50,075 nucleotides of DNA from Vicinamibacteria bacterium (GTDB lineage: Bacteria > Acidobacteriota > Vicinamibacteria > Fen-336), in contig JAMQGV010000011.1 in assembly GCA_025994075.1 (NCBI GenBank), positions 1 through 50,075 of the forward strand. The letters run 5' to 3'. Positions 28,820 to 37,533 of this stretch are shown piece by piece (position 1 is the first letter of the stretch; every line of letters starts with the position of its first letter). A model generated the notes under the pieces. The model ran no database searches and was not told the origin of the DNA. It saw nothing but the letters and a program-made list of their open reading frames with translations. Made by a program: the position numbers and the translations under genes.

Positions 28820-29523
28820 ACGCCCGAACCCAGAGGCGCCCCGCGGCGCTGTTCGTTGCGGCGCTGCTCGGCCTGTCCCAGGCGACCTGCCACCAGGCGA
28901 TCCTCGTCGCGCCCCCCGGCTCCACCCTGCAGCTCTTCGCGAACCCGACGTTCATCCCGGCCTTCGGCGGGCGCGCGGTGATCTCGGCGCTGGTGATCGA
29001 GCCCGCGGGCACGCCGGTGCCCGACGGCACCGTCGTCCAGTTCTTCACGAACCTCGGCCGCATCGACGAGCAGGGCAAGACCAACGACGGCGTGGCGCGC
29101 GTCGCGCTGACCGCCGACAGCCGGTCGGGCCTCGCCACGGTGACCGCCGTGTCCGGCGGCGGCGCGACCCAGACCGCCTCGGTCGAGGTCGGGATCGGGT
29201 CGGCGCTGCCGCGCACGATCCTGCTCACCGCCGACCCCAGCCGGTTGACCGAGTCGCGCTCCAGCCACGTCACCGCCAACGTCTTCGACGAGAACGGCAA
29301 CCCGGTGGCCAACGTGCCCGTGATCTTCAGCATCGAGGCGAGCCCGTCGACGGAGACGATGGACTCGCAGGGCCGGCCGCAGTTCACCGACAGCAACGGC
29401 CGGGCCAGCGACGTGATGCGGACGCGCCGGCAGTCGAACGGCACCGCCCGCGTGCGGGCCCAGGTGGTGAGTTCCAGCGGCACGATCGAGGGCACGGTCG
29501 ACATCGCGATCGTCCTGTTCTAG
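28816..29523 (+). CDS. Exported protein with two Big_1 (invasin-type) Ig-like domains
   Basis: 235 residues from ATG at 28816, ATGA overlap with the secretin gene. The hydrophobic N-terminus ends in LSQATCHQ; the Cys could be a lipobox but the preceding residues are not ideal. Two bacterial Ig-like repeats follow: about 35-130 (PDGTVVQFFTNLGRIDEQGKT) and about 133-235 (NPVANVPVIFSIEASP), each with the Big_1 pattern of a variable strand after P-V-x-x-x. Position inside the secretion operon suggests a structural or surface partner of the secretin. No homologue of known function is recognised. Confidence 0.75.
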   Translation: MNARTQRRPAALFVAALLGLSQATCHQAILVAPPGSTLQLFANPTFIPAFGGRAVISALVIEPAGTPVPDGTVVQFFTNLGRIDEQGKTNDGVARVALTADSRSGLATVTAVSGGGATQTASVEVGIGSALPRTILLTADPSRLTESRSSHVTANVFDENGNPVANVPVIFSIEASPSTETMDSQGRPQFTDSNGRASDVMRTRRQSNGTARVRAQVVSSSGTIEGTVDIAIVLF

Positions 29524-29532
29524 AAAGGAACC

Positions 29533-30162
29533 GTGCGCTTCCTGCCGCTCGCCTTCGCCGCCCTGGTCGCCGCGGCGCCTGCCGCTGCCGACATCGCGGT
29601 GCTGGCGCACGGCGGGACCCTGAAGGTCGACACGGTCGAGCGGCGCGGCGAGTCCGTGCGCCTCGCGTTGCGCGGCGGCGGCGAAGTCGAACTGCCCGCC
29701 AGTGCGCTGCGCGGGGTGGTTCCCGACGAGGTCGCCCTCGAGATCGCGGCCGCGGAGGCCGCGCCCGGGCCGCACGACCCGCGGGCGCTGGCGCAGGAGG
29801 TCGCCCGCCGCCACGGCCTCGACCCCGCCCTGGTGCTGGCCGTGATGGGCGTCGAATCCTCCTTCCAGCCCGACGCCGTGTCGCCGAAGGGCGCCCAGGG
29901 CCTGATGCAGTTGATGCCCGCCACGGCGAAGGAACTGGGCGTCACCGATCCGCTCGACCCGCTGCAGAACGCGGACGGGGGAGCGCGCTACCTGCGCGAC
30001 CTGCTGGCCCGTTACGACGGCGACGTGGAGAAGGCGCTGGCGGCATACAACGCCGGCCCGGGCGCCGTCGCGCGGCACCGCGGCGTGCCGCCCTACCGCG
30101 AGACGCAGGCCTACGTGCGCAAGGTGCTCGAGCGGTACCAGCGGGAGGGCGGCGGGAAGTGA
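29533..30162 (+). CDS. Periplasmic lytic transglycosylase (SLT family)
   Basis: 209 residues from GTG at 29533, with AAAGGAA upstream. A signal peptide (about 1-19, ending AAAD) and a small N-terminal beta segment (about 20-65) precede a lysozyme-like SLT domain (about 85-200). Catalytic Glu108 lies in VMGVESSFQP, followed by SPKGAQGLMQLMP and ALAAYNAGPGAV. It cleaves peptidoglycan glycan strands to the 1,6-anhydro product. Its place in the operon suggests it opens the cell wall for the secretin/pseudopilus machine. The stop overlaps the next GTG. Confidence 0.9.
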   Translation: MRFLPLAFAALVAAAPAAADIAVLAHGGTLKVDTVERRGESVRLALRGGGEVELPASALRGVVPDEVALEIAAAEAAPGPHDPRALAQEVARRHGLDPALVLAVMGVESSFQPDAVSPKGAQGLMQLMPATAKELGVTDPLDPLQNADGGARYLRDLLARYDGDVEKALAAYNAGPGAVARHRGVPPYRETQAYVRKVLERYQREGGGK

Positions 30163-30752
30163 ATCCGCAGCGGGGCTACGTGATGGTGGCGCTGCTGGCC
30201 GCGATCGCGATCCTGCTGATCGGGATGGGCGCGGCGGCGCCGACCTGGAAGTACGTGATGCAGGACTCGCGCGAGCAGGAGCTGATCTTCCGCGGGTCGC
30301 AGATCGCCGACGCCATCGGCCGCTACCAGCGCAAGCACGCCAACGCGCTGCCGACGTCGATCGAGCAACTGGTCGAGGGCAAGTTCCTGCGCCGGGCCTA
30401 CAAGGACCCGATGACCGAAGCGGGCGAGTGGCGGCTGCTGCGCCCGGGCGAGGTCGCGGGCGTGCCGGGGCGTCCCGTCGCGCCCGGCGGCACTCCGGGC
30501 TCGGGACCCCGGACCCCGGGGGCGCAGCCCGCGTCGCCGGGTGGATTCGGCGCCGGGACCGGTCTCGGCCCGATCGCGGGCGTCGCCAGCCGCAGCACGG
30601 AGTCTTCGCTGCGCATCTTCAACGGCCGCACCCGCTACAGCGAGTGGCTGTTCATGCCGGGGCAACCGCGCGTGATCGGCCGGCCGCGCACCCCGGAGCC
30701 GCGCCAGCCCGGGACCCAGCCGCGGCCGGCCCCGTCGCCATCGGTGCGCTGA
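30159..30752 (+). CDS. Atypical pseudopilin lacking Glu at +5
   Basis: 197 residues from GTG at 30159 (GTGA overlap). A short leader NPQRG is followed by YVMVALLAAIAILLIGMG, a prepilin-like helix, but position +5 is Ala rather than Glu. The region about 40-95 (LIFRGSQIADAIGRYQRKH, LPTSIEQLVEGKFLRRAYKDPMT) resembles GspG. The rest is Pro/Gly-rich with a SSLRIFNGRTRYSEW segment. Lack of Glu5 is seen in the tip subunit GspK, so it may be a minor or tip pseudopilin. It closes the operon. Confidence 0.75.
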   Translation: MNPQRGYVMVALLAAIAILLIGMGAAAPTWKYVMQDSREQELIFRGSQIADAIGRYQRKHANALPTSIEQLVEGKFLRRAYKDPMTEAGEWRLLRPGEVAGVPGRPVAPGGTPGSGPRTPGAQPASPGGFGAGTGLGPIAGVASRSTESSLRIFNGRTRYSEWLFMPGQPRVIGRPRTPEPRQPGTQPRPAPSPSVR

Positions 30753-30779
30753 AGCTCTTCCGCCGGCTGCCCGGCCGGG

Positions 30780-31463
30780 TCAGGTCCTGGGCGTGGGCTC
30801 CGGCGTCGGCATGGGAGTCGGCTGCGGCGCGAAGGGCGACACCGGGAAGCGCACCGGACCCGGGCCCAGCGGCGACGCAGGGCCCTTCGGCGACTCCGGA
30901 CGGGCCGTGCCGGGCTCGGGGCCAGGCTCCTGCGGCGCCGCCTCCTCCTGCGGTGCCTCGGCGTCGCCTCCCGCAGGCTCCGCTGCAGTCGTGTCTTCGC
31001 CGTCGGCGTCGGCGGCTGCGGCGGGCTCGGGCGGACGCAGGGGTGCAGGGCGGGGAACCGACGACGAAGGCCGCGGGCCGGCGAGGTCCCCGGGGCCGGA
31101 AGGCGCGCGACTCCCGGCGCTTGACGGCGCGCTGCCGAGGATCAGCGTCGTCACCCGGGTCCCGCTCAGGTCCAGCGCGACGGCGTAGTCCAGCGGCTGG
31201 CCCTCGAGGATCGCGGCCAGTGCGGCCGCCGGGTGGCGAGCCTGCAGCTTGAGCGTGACGAGGGCGCGCTGCGGCGTGCCCTCCCAGGTGAGTTGCGCCC
31301 CGGCCACGCGCGCGAACTGGTCGAGCACTTCCGAGAGCGGAGCCCGGTCGGCGTCCACCGACACCGTGCCGTCCGGGGCGATCGTGACGGCGGGCTGCGC
31401 GGAGGCGCAGAATCCCGGCGCCAGGGCCAGCACCAGGACCAGCGCCCGCGTCGAGTACCTCAC
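30780..31463 (-). CDS. Exported STN-domain protein with long Pro/Ala-rich tail
   Basis: 227 residues from GTG at 31463. Signal peptide (about 1-22), then a single secretin/TonB short N-terminal (STN)-like domain (about 24-105: VSVDADRAPLSEVLDQFARVAGAQL). The remaining 120 residues are low-complexity, ending in PTPMPTPEPTPRT, which resembles the PEPTPT spacer of the secretin-operon connector. No barrel or catalytic domain follows. It is convergent with the atypical pseudopilin (27-nt gap). A link to the secretin is inference from domain type and location. A TACGCT hexamer 7 nt before the GTG suggests a leaderless mRNA. Confidence 0.7.
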   Translation of the reverse strand: MRYSTRALVLVLALAPGFCASAQPAVTIAPDGTVSVDADRAPLSEVLDQFARVAGAQLTWEGTPQRALVTLKLQARHPAAALAAILEGQPLDYAVALDLSGTRVTTLILGSAPSSAGSRAPSGPGDLAGPRPSSSVPRPAPLRPPEPAAAADADGEDTTAAEPAGGDAEAPQEEAAPQEPGPEPGTARPESPKGPASPLGPGPVRFPVSPFAPQPTPMPTPEPTPRT

Positions 31464-31470
31464 GCTCGGA

Positions 31471-31476
31471 AGCGTA
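31471..31476 (-). promoter_or_regulatory. -10 hexamer directly before the STN-domain gene
   Basis: On the minus strand TACGCT is followed by 7 nt and then the GTG at 31463. No SD sequence intervenes. Same layout as the VWA-FHA, mqnX and 14798 genes. Confidence 0.35.
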
Positions 31477-31503
31477 CGCCGGCGCAGGGCGGCGGTAAAG
31501 GGC

Positions 31504-32703
31504 TCAGGAGATGGCGGGCGGGGGCAGGGCGGCGAGGGCCAGCGCGGCCTGGCGCAGGAACACCGGGCGCAGCGCGGCAGCGATCGGTTCGGCCGGAGGA
31601 AGCTGGACCGCGAGCGGGTTGACCCAGGCCCCGCCGCGCTTCATCCGGTAGTCCAGGTGGGGCCCGGTCGAGAGGCCCGTCGACCCCACGGCGCCGATGC
31701 GATCTCCCTGCGTCACACGCGCCCCCCGTCGCACGTCGATGCGGGACAGGTGCCCGTAGAGCGTCTCGAAGCCGTTGGCGTGGCGGAGGCGCACGGTCTT
31801 GCCGAAGCCGCCCTCCCAGCCGGCCGAGAGCACGGTGCCGTCGGCCGCCGCCTGCACGGGGGTGCCCGTCGGCGCCGCGTAGTCGATGCCGAGGTGCGGG
31901 CGGCGGATGCCGAGCACCGGGTGCAGGCGGCGGGTCGAGAAGCCGGAGCTGATCCGCGTGAAGCGCAGCGGCGAGCGCAGGAACGCCTTGCGCAGCGGCG
32001 TGCCGTCGGGCGCGTAGTAGCCCGCGCGGCCGTCGGCCTCGAAGCGCACCGCGCGCAGGACCCGCTCGCCGCGGCGGAACTCGGCCGCCCGGATCGGGCC
32101 GTAGCGCACGAAGCGGTCGCCGACGGCGAGTTCGTCGACGACGAGGCGGAACGAGTCGCCGCGCTGCAGCTCGGTGTTGAAGTCGACGTCCCAGGCGAAG
32201 ATCTCGGCGAGATCGAGCGCGAGCTGGTCGCGGGCACCGCTGGCGGTGACGGCCGCGAACAGGCTCGACTCGATGGTCCCGGCGAAGGTGGCTGCCCTCG
32301 CCGTCACGTCGCGGGTGACGATCCGCGCCTGCCAGCCCGTGGCCGCGCGCTCGACGCGCAGCGTGCGCAGGGTGTCGATCCCGTAGGTGAACGCGAGCAG
32401 CCCGTCCGGCCGCAGCGCGAGGCCCCACGGCTGGCCGGTGGCGACCCGCGCGAGGTCGTGCAGCGGGCGGGCGGCGGCCACGATCTCGTGGAGCTGGGCG
32501 CCGTCGAGCGCGCCCTGCAGCGCCGAGCCCAGCGTGCCGCCGCGCGGGATCGTGCCGCGCAGCACCGTGGCCTCGAGCAGGGGCGCCGCGCCGGCGGGCG
32601 CCGCACGTCCCACGAACTCGCAGGGCAGCAGCAGGAGCGCGAGCAGCGAGGCGCCGGCGGCGGCGCGGCGCAGGCGGGGCGAACAGAAGGCAGGGCGACG
32701 CAA
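31504..32703 (-). CDS. M23-family metallopeptidase, exported
   Basis: 399 residues from TTG at 32703; no in-frame ATG exists near the N-terminus. A hydrophobic signal segment is at about 14-40. The middle part (about 50-240) has an OapA/LysM-like and mixed beta region resembling MepM-type endopeptidases. The C-terminal lysostaphin-like domain (about 255-370) has zinc ligands His270 and Asp274 in HLGIDYAAPTG and His349 in GPHLDYRM, plus catalytic His318 in YGHLS. It should cut peptide cross-links in peptidoglycan. It is divergent from mqnE with a 175-nt gap. Confidence 0.87.
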   Translation of the reverse strand: MRRPAFCSPRLRRAAAGASLLALLLLPCEFVGRAAPAGAAPLLEATVLRGTIPRGGTLGSALQGALDGAQLHEIVAAARPLHDLARVATGQPWGLALRPDGLLAFTYGIDTLRTLRVERAATGWQARIVTRDVTARAATFAGTIESSLFAAVTASGARDQLALDLAEIFAWDVDFNTELQRGDSFRLVVDELAVGDRFVRYGPIRAAEFRRGERVLRAVRFEADGRAGYYAPDGTPLRKAFLRSPLRFTRISSGFSTRRLHPVLGIRRPHLGIDYAAPTGTPVQAAADGTVLSAGWEGGFGKTVRLRHANGFETLYGHLSRIDVRRGARVTQGDRIGAVGSTGLSTGPHLDYRMKRGGAWVNPLAVQLPPAEPIAAALRPVFLRQAALALAALPPPAIS

Positions 32704-32779
32704 GACGCGCCATTTTCCCGGCCCGGCCGCCGGCCGGTCAAGCGAAAACGGGTCGCCGGCCGCGAGTGTCGCGCCGCGT

Positions 32780-32809
32780 TTGCCCCTTGACTGGAGCGGG
32801 TGCTACGCT
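32780..32809 (+). promoter_or_regulatory. Putative promoter of mqnE-mqnA-mqnC
   Basis: TTGCCC (32780-32785), 18-nt spacer ending in TGC, then TACGCT (32804-32809), in the 175-nt gap before mqnE. A TTGACT (32787-32792) nearby would leave only an 11-nt spacer. Leader of about 65 nt with an AGGAGA ribosome site. Confidence 0.35.
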
Positions 32810-32878
32810 TCTCCGAGTCGTCCCGGGCGCGGACGCGCCCGCTCGCCGCCGCCTCCGGCGCGCGAACCCCAGGAGACC

Positions 32879-33991
32879 ATGCCCACAGCTTCCGCCCTCG
32901 CGCACGCCACGATCCAGGACCGCGCCCTCGAACCGATCCGCGAAAAGGTGCTCGCCGGCCGCCGCCTCGGCTTCGAGGACGGGGTGGCGCTGTACCGCAG
33001 TCACGACCTGCTGGCGATCGGACAACTCGCCAACCACGTGCGCGAACAGCGCCACGGCGACGCCGGCTACTTCGTGTGGAACACCCACATCAACCACACG
33101 AACGTGTGCGTCGCCACCTGCGACTTCTGCGCGTTCGCCGCGAAGCCGGGCGAAGAGCGCGGCTACACGATGAAGCTCGAGGAGGTCTTCGACAACGTGC
33201 GGGCGCTGCCGAAGCCCGTGCGCGAGGTCCACATCGTGGGCGGCCTGCACCCGGACCTGCCGTGGGAATACATGACGGACATGCTGAAGGGCATCAAGCA
33301 GGTCCGGCCGGACATCCACGTCAAGGCCTTCACGGCGGTCGAGATCTGGTTCTTCCACAAGCTCTACCGCAAGAGCGTGGCGGACGTGCTCGCCGAGCTG
33401 AAGGAAGCCGGCCTCGACTCGATGCCCGGCGGCGGCGCGGAGATCTTCGCGAAGGAGACCCGCAACAAGATCATCAAGGGCAAGGCCAACGCCGAGCAGT
33501 GGCTGGACGTGATGCGCGAGGCCCACCGCCAGGGGATTCCGACCAACGCGACCATGCTCTACGGCCACGTCGAGTCGGTCGAGGACCGCGTGGACCACCT
33601 GGTGCGCCTGCGCGAGCTGCAGGACGAGACCGGCGGCTTCGTCACCTTCATCCCGCTGGCGTTCCAGCCGTGGGAGGCGCCCGCGCTGAAGCTGCCCGAG
33701 ACCACGGGCTTCGACGACCTGAAGGCGATCGCGATCGCGCGGCTGATGCTCGACAACGTGCCGCACATCAAGTCCTACTGGATCATGATCGGCCCGCGGC
33801 TGGCCCAGGTCGGGCTCTCGTTCGGCGCCGACGACCTCGACGGCACCGTGACCGAGGAGAAGATCGCCCACGACGCCGGCGCCCAGACCTCCCAGTCGCT
33901 GACGGTCCACGAGCTGTGCCGGCTGATCCGCGAGGCGGGCCGGCGCCCGGTCGAGCGCGACACCGTCTTCAACGTGATCAAGGAGTGGTGA
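32879..33991 (+). CDS. mqnE: Aminofutalosine synthase (radical SAM)
   Basis: 370 residues from ATG at 32879 with AGGAGA just upstream. MqnE joins 3-enolpyruvyl-benzoate to an S-adenosyl-derived radical to give 6-amino-6-deoxyfutalosine. The radical SAM cluster is CVATCDFC (Cys77, Cys81, Cys84). Other family motifs: NHTNVC, VHIVGGLHPDLPWEYM, KAFTAVEIWFFHKL, GLDSMPGGGAEIF and FQPWEAP. It leads a three-gene unit; its stop overlaps mqnA as GTGA. Confidence 0.95.
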   Translation: MPTASALAHATIQDRALEPIREKVLAGRRLGFEDGVALYRSHDLLAIGQLANHVREQRHGDAGYFVWNTHINHTNVCVATCDFCAFAAKPGEERGYTMKLEEVFDNVRALPKPVREVHIVGGLHPDLPWEYMTDMLKGIKQVRPDIHVKAFTAVEIWFFHKLYRKSVADVLAELKEAGLDSMPGGGAEIFAKETRNKIIKGKANAEQWLDVMREAHRQGIPTNATMLYGHVESVEDRVDHLVRLRELQDETGGFVTFIPLAFQPWEAPALKLPETTGFDDLKAIAIARLMLDNVPHIKSYWIMIGPRLAQVGLSFGADDLDGTVTEEKIAHDAGAQTSQSLTVHELCRLIREAGRRPVERDTVFNVIKEW

Positions 33992-34788
33992 CGACCGCGG
34001 TGGCCGCCTGCCGCCTCGGCGTCGTCGGCTACCTCAACTCCGTGCCGCTCGTGGCCGGGCTCGGGGCCGACGCCCGCTTCGAGCTGCGCCGGGCCGTGCC
34101 GTCGCGGGTCGCCGACTGGCTGGCGTCGGGCGAGGTCGACCTCGGCCTGATCCCGGCGGTCGAGTACGCCCGCCAGCCCGGCCTGCGCATCGTGCCCGGT
34201 CTCGCGATCGGGAGCCGTGGCCCGGTGCGCTCCGTCCTGCTGTTCCACCGCGGCGATCTCGACGCCGTGCGGCGGGTGGCGCTCGACACCTCGAGCCGCA
34301 CGTCCGTCGCGCTGACCCGGGTGCTGCTGCACGCGCGGCTGGGCCGCGAGCCCGAGTACGTCGCCGCAGCGCCCGACCTCGACGCGATGCTGGCGCAGGC
34401 CGACGCGGCGCTGGTCATCGGCGACGTCGCGCTCGAGCACGAGGACGCGGCCCCGAAGCTCGACCTCGGCGCCGAGTGGACGCGCCAGACGGGCCTGCCC
34501 TTCGTGTGGGCGTTCTGGGCGGGCCGGCCGGGGGCCGTCGACCAGGCCGGCGTCGAGGCGATGCAGGCGGCACTGCGACGCGGCCTGGAGTCGATCGACG
34601 CGCTGGCCGCCGACTACAATCCCGGCGACGCGGGACGAGCGGCCCGCAACGCCGCGTACCTGCGCGAGAACATTCGATACACGATGGGCGAGGACGAGCT
34701 GCGCGGCCTGCGGGAGTACTACCGCCGGGTCGCCGCGCTCGGCCTGGTGCCCGAGGTCCCGGAGATCCGTTTCCATGGCGATCGCTGA
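33988..34788 (+). CDS. mqnA: Chorismate dehydratase
   Basis: 266 residues from GTG at 33988. MqnA removes water from chorismate to form 3-[(1-carboxyvinyl)oxy]benzoate, the first step of the futalosine route. It has the periplasmic-binding-protein-like fold with the family start RLGVVGYLNSVPLV, SGEVDLGLIPAVEYAR, VALDTSSRTSVALTRVLL and VIGDVAL. It is a cytoplasmic enzyme despite the fold. It overlaps mqnE by 4 nt and mqnC by 14 nt, so the three are coupled. Confidence 0.93.
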   Translation: MTTAVAACRLGVVGYLNSVPLVAGLGADARFELRRAVPSRVADWLASGEVDLGLIPAVEYARQPGLRIVPGLAIGSRGPVRSVLLFHRGDLDAVRRVALDTSSRTSVALTRVLLHARLGREPEYVAAAPDLDAMLAQADAALVIGDVALEHEDAAPKLDLGAEWTRQTGLPFVWAFWAGRPGAVDQAGVEAMQAALRRGLESIDALAADYNPGDAGRAARNAAYLRENIRYTMGEDELRGLREYYRRVAALGLVPEVPEIRFHGDR

Positions 34789-35911
34789 AGAGGTCCGTCG
34801 CAAGGTCCACGGGGGAGAGCGGCTCACGCGCGAGGAGGGCATCGCCCTGCTGCGCGACGGCGAGCTGCTCGAGCTGGCCGAGCTGGCCGACGCCGTGCGC
34901 CGGCGCCTCCACCCGGAGGGGATCGTCACCTACATCATCGACCGCAACATCAATTACACGAACGTGTGCAACGCGCAGTGCGCGTTCTGCGCGTTCTACC
35001 GCGACCTGCCGGCGCAGGACGGCTACGTGCTGAACCGCCGCGAGCTGGCCCAGAAGATCGAGGAGACGATGGCGCTCGGCGGGCGCCAGCTCCTGCTCCA
35101 GGGCGGGCTGCACCCGGACCTCGGGATCGAGTTCTACGAGGAGCTGTTCCGCTGGATCAAGCAGAACTACCCGATCTGGATCCACGGCCTGTCGCCGGCC
35201 GAGGTCAAGCACGTCTGCAAGGTGTCCGGCCTCACCACCGAGCAGTGCCTCGTGCGGATGCGCGACGCCGGGCTCGACTCGATCCCCGGCGGCGGCGCCG
35301 AGATCCTGTCCGACCGCGTGCGCAAGATCATCGGCATCGCCAAGGGCACCACGGCCGAGTGGCTCGAGGTGATGGAGGTCGCGCACCGGATCGGCATGCG
35401 CACCACCGCCACGATGATGTTCGGCCACGTCGAGACGCTCGAGGAGCGGATCGACCACCTGCTGCACCTGCGCGAGCTGCAGGATCGCACGGGCGGCTTC
35501 ACCGCCTTCATCGCCTGGACCTTCCAGCCCGAGAACACCGCGCTGGCCGGCGACGAGCTGTCGTCCTTCCAGTACCTGCGCACGCTCGCGGTGTCGCGGC
35601 TGATGCTCGACAACTTCCGCAGCGTGCAGGCCTCGTGGGTGACCCAGGGCGGCAAGATCGGCCAGGTCTCGCTGCGCTTCGGCGCGAACGACTTCGGCAG
35701 CCTGATGATCGAGGAGAACGTGGTGTCGGCGGCGGGAGCGGCGTTCCACCTGACCGAGGCCGAGATCGCGCGCTCGATCCAGGACGCGGGCTTCGTGCCC
35801 AAGCGCCGCACGATGCACTACGAGATCGTCGGCGACCCGTACTGCTGGAGCCACGCGACGCCGCAGATGCCCGCGCCGCGCCACGTGCTGCCGGTCGTCA
35901 GCGCCCGCTAG
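34775..35911 (+). CDS. mqnC: Cyclic dehypoxanthinyl futalosine synthase (radical SAM)
   Basis: 378 residues from ATG at 34775. MqnC converts dehypoxanthine futalosine to the spiro-cyclic form. The cluster motif is CNAQCAFC (Cys65, Cys69, Cys72). Also visible are NYTNVC, LLLQGGLHPDLGIEFY, GLDSIPGGGAEILSDRVR, MMFGHVET and AWTFQPENTAL. It is distinguished from MqnE by this last motif and by ASWVTQGGKIGQ. The C-terminal 14 nt overlap the end of a convergent membrane protein gene. Confidence 0.94.
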   Translation: MAIAEEVRRKVHGGERLTREEGIALLRDGELLELAELADAVRRRLHPEGIVTYIIDRNINYTNVCNAQCAFCAFYRDLPAQDGYVLNRRELAQKIEETMALGGRQLLLQGGLHPDLGIEFYEELFRWIKQNYPIWIHGLSPAEVKHVCKVSGLTTEQCLVRMRDAGLDSIPGGGAEILSDRVRKIIGIAKGTTAEWLEVMEVAHRIGMRTTATMMFGHVETLEERIDHLLHLRELQDRTGGFTAFIAWTFQPENTALAGDELSSFQYLRTLAVSRLMLDNFRSVQASWVTQGGKIGQVSLRFGANDFGSLMIEENVVSAAGAAFHLTEAEIARSIQDAGFVPKRRTMHYEIVGDPYCWSHATPQMPAPRHVLPVVSAR

Positions 35912-37526
35912 CGAGAAAGTCCGGCCCGGCGCACGAGTAGACGCGCAGCGGACCTCGCGCGAAGAGGGGCGCCGCCGCCGGGGCTGCCAGCGCGAAGCGG
36001 CTGCGCTCGCGCGCGAGCTCGCGCAGCCAGGCCCCGAACGGGGCGAAGTAGGCCCGCCCCGCCTCCAGCTCCGCCCGGTCGAAGAGCGCCAGGTCGACGA
36101 CGAACAGGTCGACGCCGTGGCGCCGGCAGAAGGCGGAGACGTCTGCCAGGTCGGCGGCGTAGTAGGCCTCGAAGAAGGCCCGCGTCCGCCGCTCGACGAG
36201 CGCCCAGTGCTCGCGGAAGAAAGGGTGGGCGTGCTCGTGGTTCACGAACACCGGCTGGCCGGCGAAGGTCGGGATCTCGTCGGCCAGCAGCGGCGGCGCG
36301 GCCACCAGGGTTCCGAGCGGGCGACTCGCGAGGAACGCGTGGAGGTCCCGGTTCGCCCCGTAGTCGGTGAGCCCGGAGTTCTTCGACGACCCCACCCCGG
36401 CGACGGCCACCGCCAGCAGCAGCGATGCGGCGAGCCGCCGCGGAGTCCCGGGCAGCAGGGCGTCGAGAAACCGCCCGATCGCGACGCCGCCCGCCGCGGC
36501 GACCAGCAGCGGCACCGCGTACTCGACGTAGCGGGAGGGCAGGAAGAGCCGCATCAGGACCAGGTCGGCGGCGATGAAGCAGGTGATGCTCGACGCGAGC
36601 AGCGCCCACCACTCGCGGGGCAGTGGCAGGCGGGCGCGGGCGCATCCGGACGCGAAGCCGGCGACCAGGACGAGCGCCGCGAGCAGCTCGGTGCGGACGG
36701 GCAGGCCGGGGATCGCGGGCAGGCGAGGGACCCCCTGCGAGGCCTGCTGCAGCAGCAGCCCCGGCAGCGACGGCGTCGGCAGCACCTGGTACCGACCTTC
36801 GGCCGTGAACTCCGGGCGGCCTTCCATCTCGGCGCGCGTCACCAGGGGCCCGATCGCGGGGCTCTCGTCATCCGCCTGCTCCGCAAGGAGCAGTGCCGCG
36901 CCGAGCGCCAGTCCCGCGAGTACGCCTCGGGCATGGGGCTCGAGGCGCAGGCCCGGTCCGACCGCGCACAGCGCCGAGGCGAGAGCGCCGAGCAGGAACG
37001 CTGGTGGGTGGAACAGCGCCGCGAGGACGAGGCAGACCGCCGCGCCGGGCCCCGAGCGCTGCTGGAGTTGCCAGATCAGGGCGGCGAGCAGGGGGAACGC
37101 GAAGCCCCTCGGCAGCGCTCCGGCAGTCCGCGTGAGCACCGCCGGCGACAGCAGCAGCAGCAGGCCCGCGGCGACGGCCCCGGGTGCGCCGGCGTGGGCG
37201 TGCGCCCAGCGCCCGAGGAGCACGGCCAGGGCCACGAGCAGCACGAGAGGCAGGAAACGGCTCAGCACCAGCGGCGGCACGACCGGCGCGAGGGCACGGT
37301 ACGACGCGATCCATCCCGCGGGCTGGTAGGCGCGGGCGTACTCCGACAGGGGGTCCGAGGCGAAGCGCCCGGCGCCGTCGAAGTCCTGCATCCAGGCCAC
37401 GTGCTGCCGGACGTCGTTGTTGATCCAGGCGGGGTCGCGCAGGCCGTCGAACCAGGCCCAGCTCCCGGTCGCGAGTGCCAGCAGGGCCAGCACGGCGAAC
37501 GGACGGAGGGACCGGGACTCGACCAT
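35898..37526 (-). CDS. Polytopic membrane protein, possible GT-C-type fold, unknown function
   Basis: 542 residues from ATG at 37526. The first helix (about 8-25) is followed by a loop with acidic NDVRQHVAWMQDFDG, then about ten hydrophobic helices to residue 430, and a C-terminal extracytoplasmic domain of about 110 residues (from SSKNSGLTDYGANRDLHAFL). An acidic first loop and a soluble C-terminus are found in GT-C glycosyltransferases, but no family could be fixed. It interrupts the menaquinone genes on the opposite strand, starts 7 nt after the TPR gene, and overlaps the end of mqnC by 14 nt. Confidence 0.72.
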   Translation of the reverse strand: MVESRSLRPFAVLALLALATGSWAWFDGLRDPAWINNDVRQHVAWMQDFDGAGRFASDPLSEYARAYQPAGWIASYRALAPVVPPLVLSRFLPLVLLVALAVLLGRWAHAHAGAPGAVAAGLLLLLSPAVLTRTAGALPRGFAFPLLAALIWQLQQRSGPGAAVCLVLAALFHPPAFLLGALASALCAVGPGLRLEPHARGVLAGLALGAALLLAEQADDESPAIGPLVTRAEMEGRPEFTAEGRYQVLPTPSLPGLLLQQASQGVPRLPAIPGLPVRTELLAALVLVAGFASGCARARLPLPREWWALLASSITCFIAADLVLMRLFLPSRYVEYAVPLLVAAAGGVAIGRFLDALLPGTPRRLAASLLLAVAVAGVGSSKNSGLTDYGANRDLHAFLASRPLGTLVAAPPLLADEIPTFAGQPVFVNHEHAHPFFREHWALVERRTRAFFEAYYAADLADVSAFCRRHGVDLFVVDLALFDRAELEAGRAYFAPFGAWLRELARERSRFALAAPAAAPLFARGPLRVYSCAGPDFLASGR

Positions 37527-37533
37527 CGGCGGA

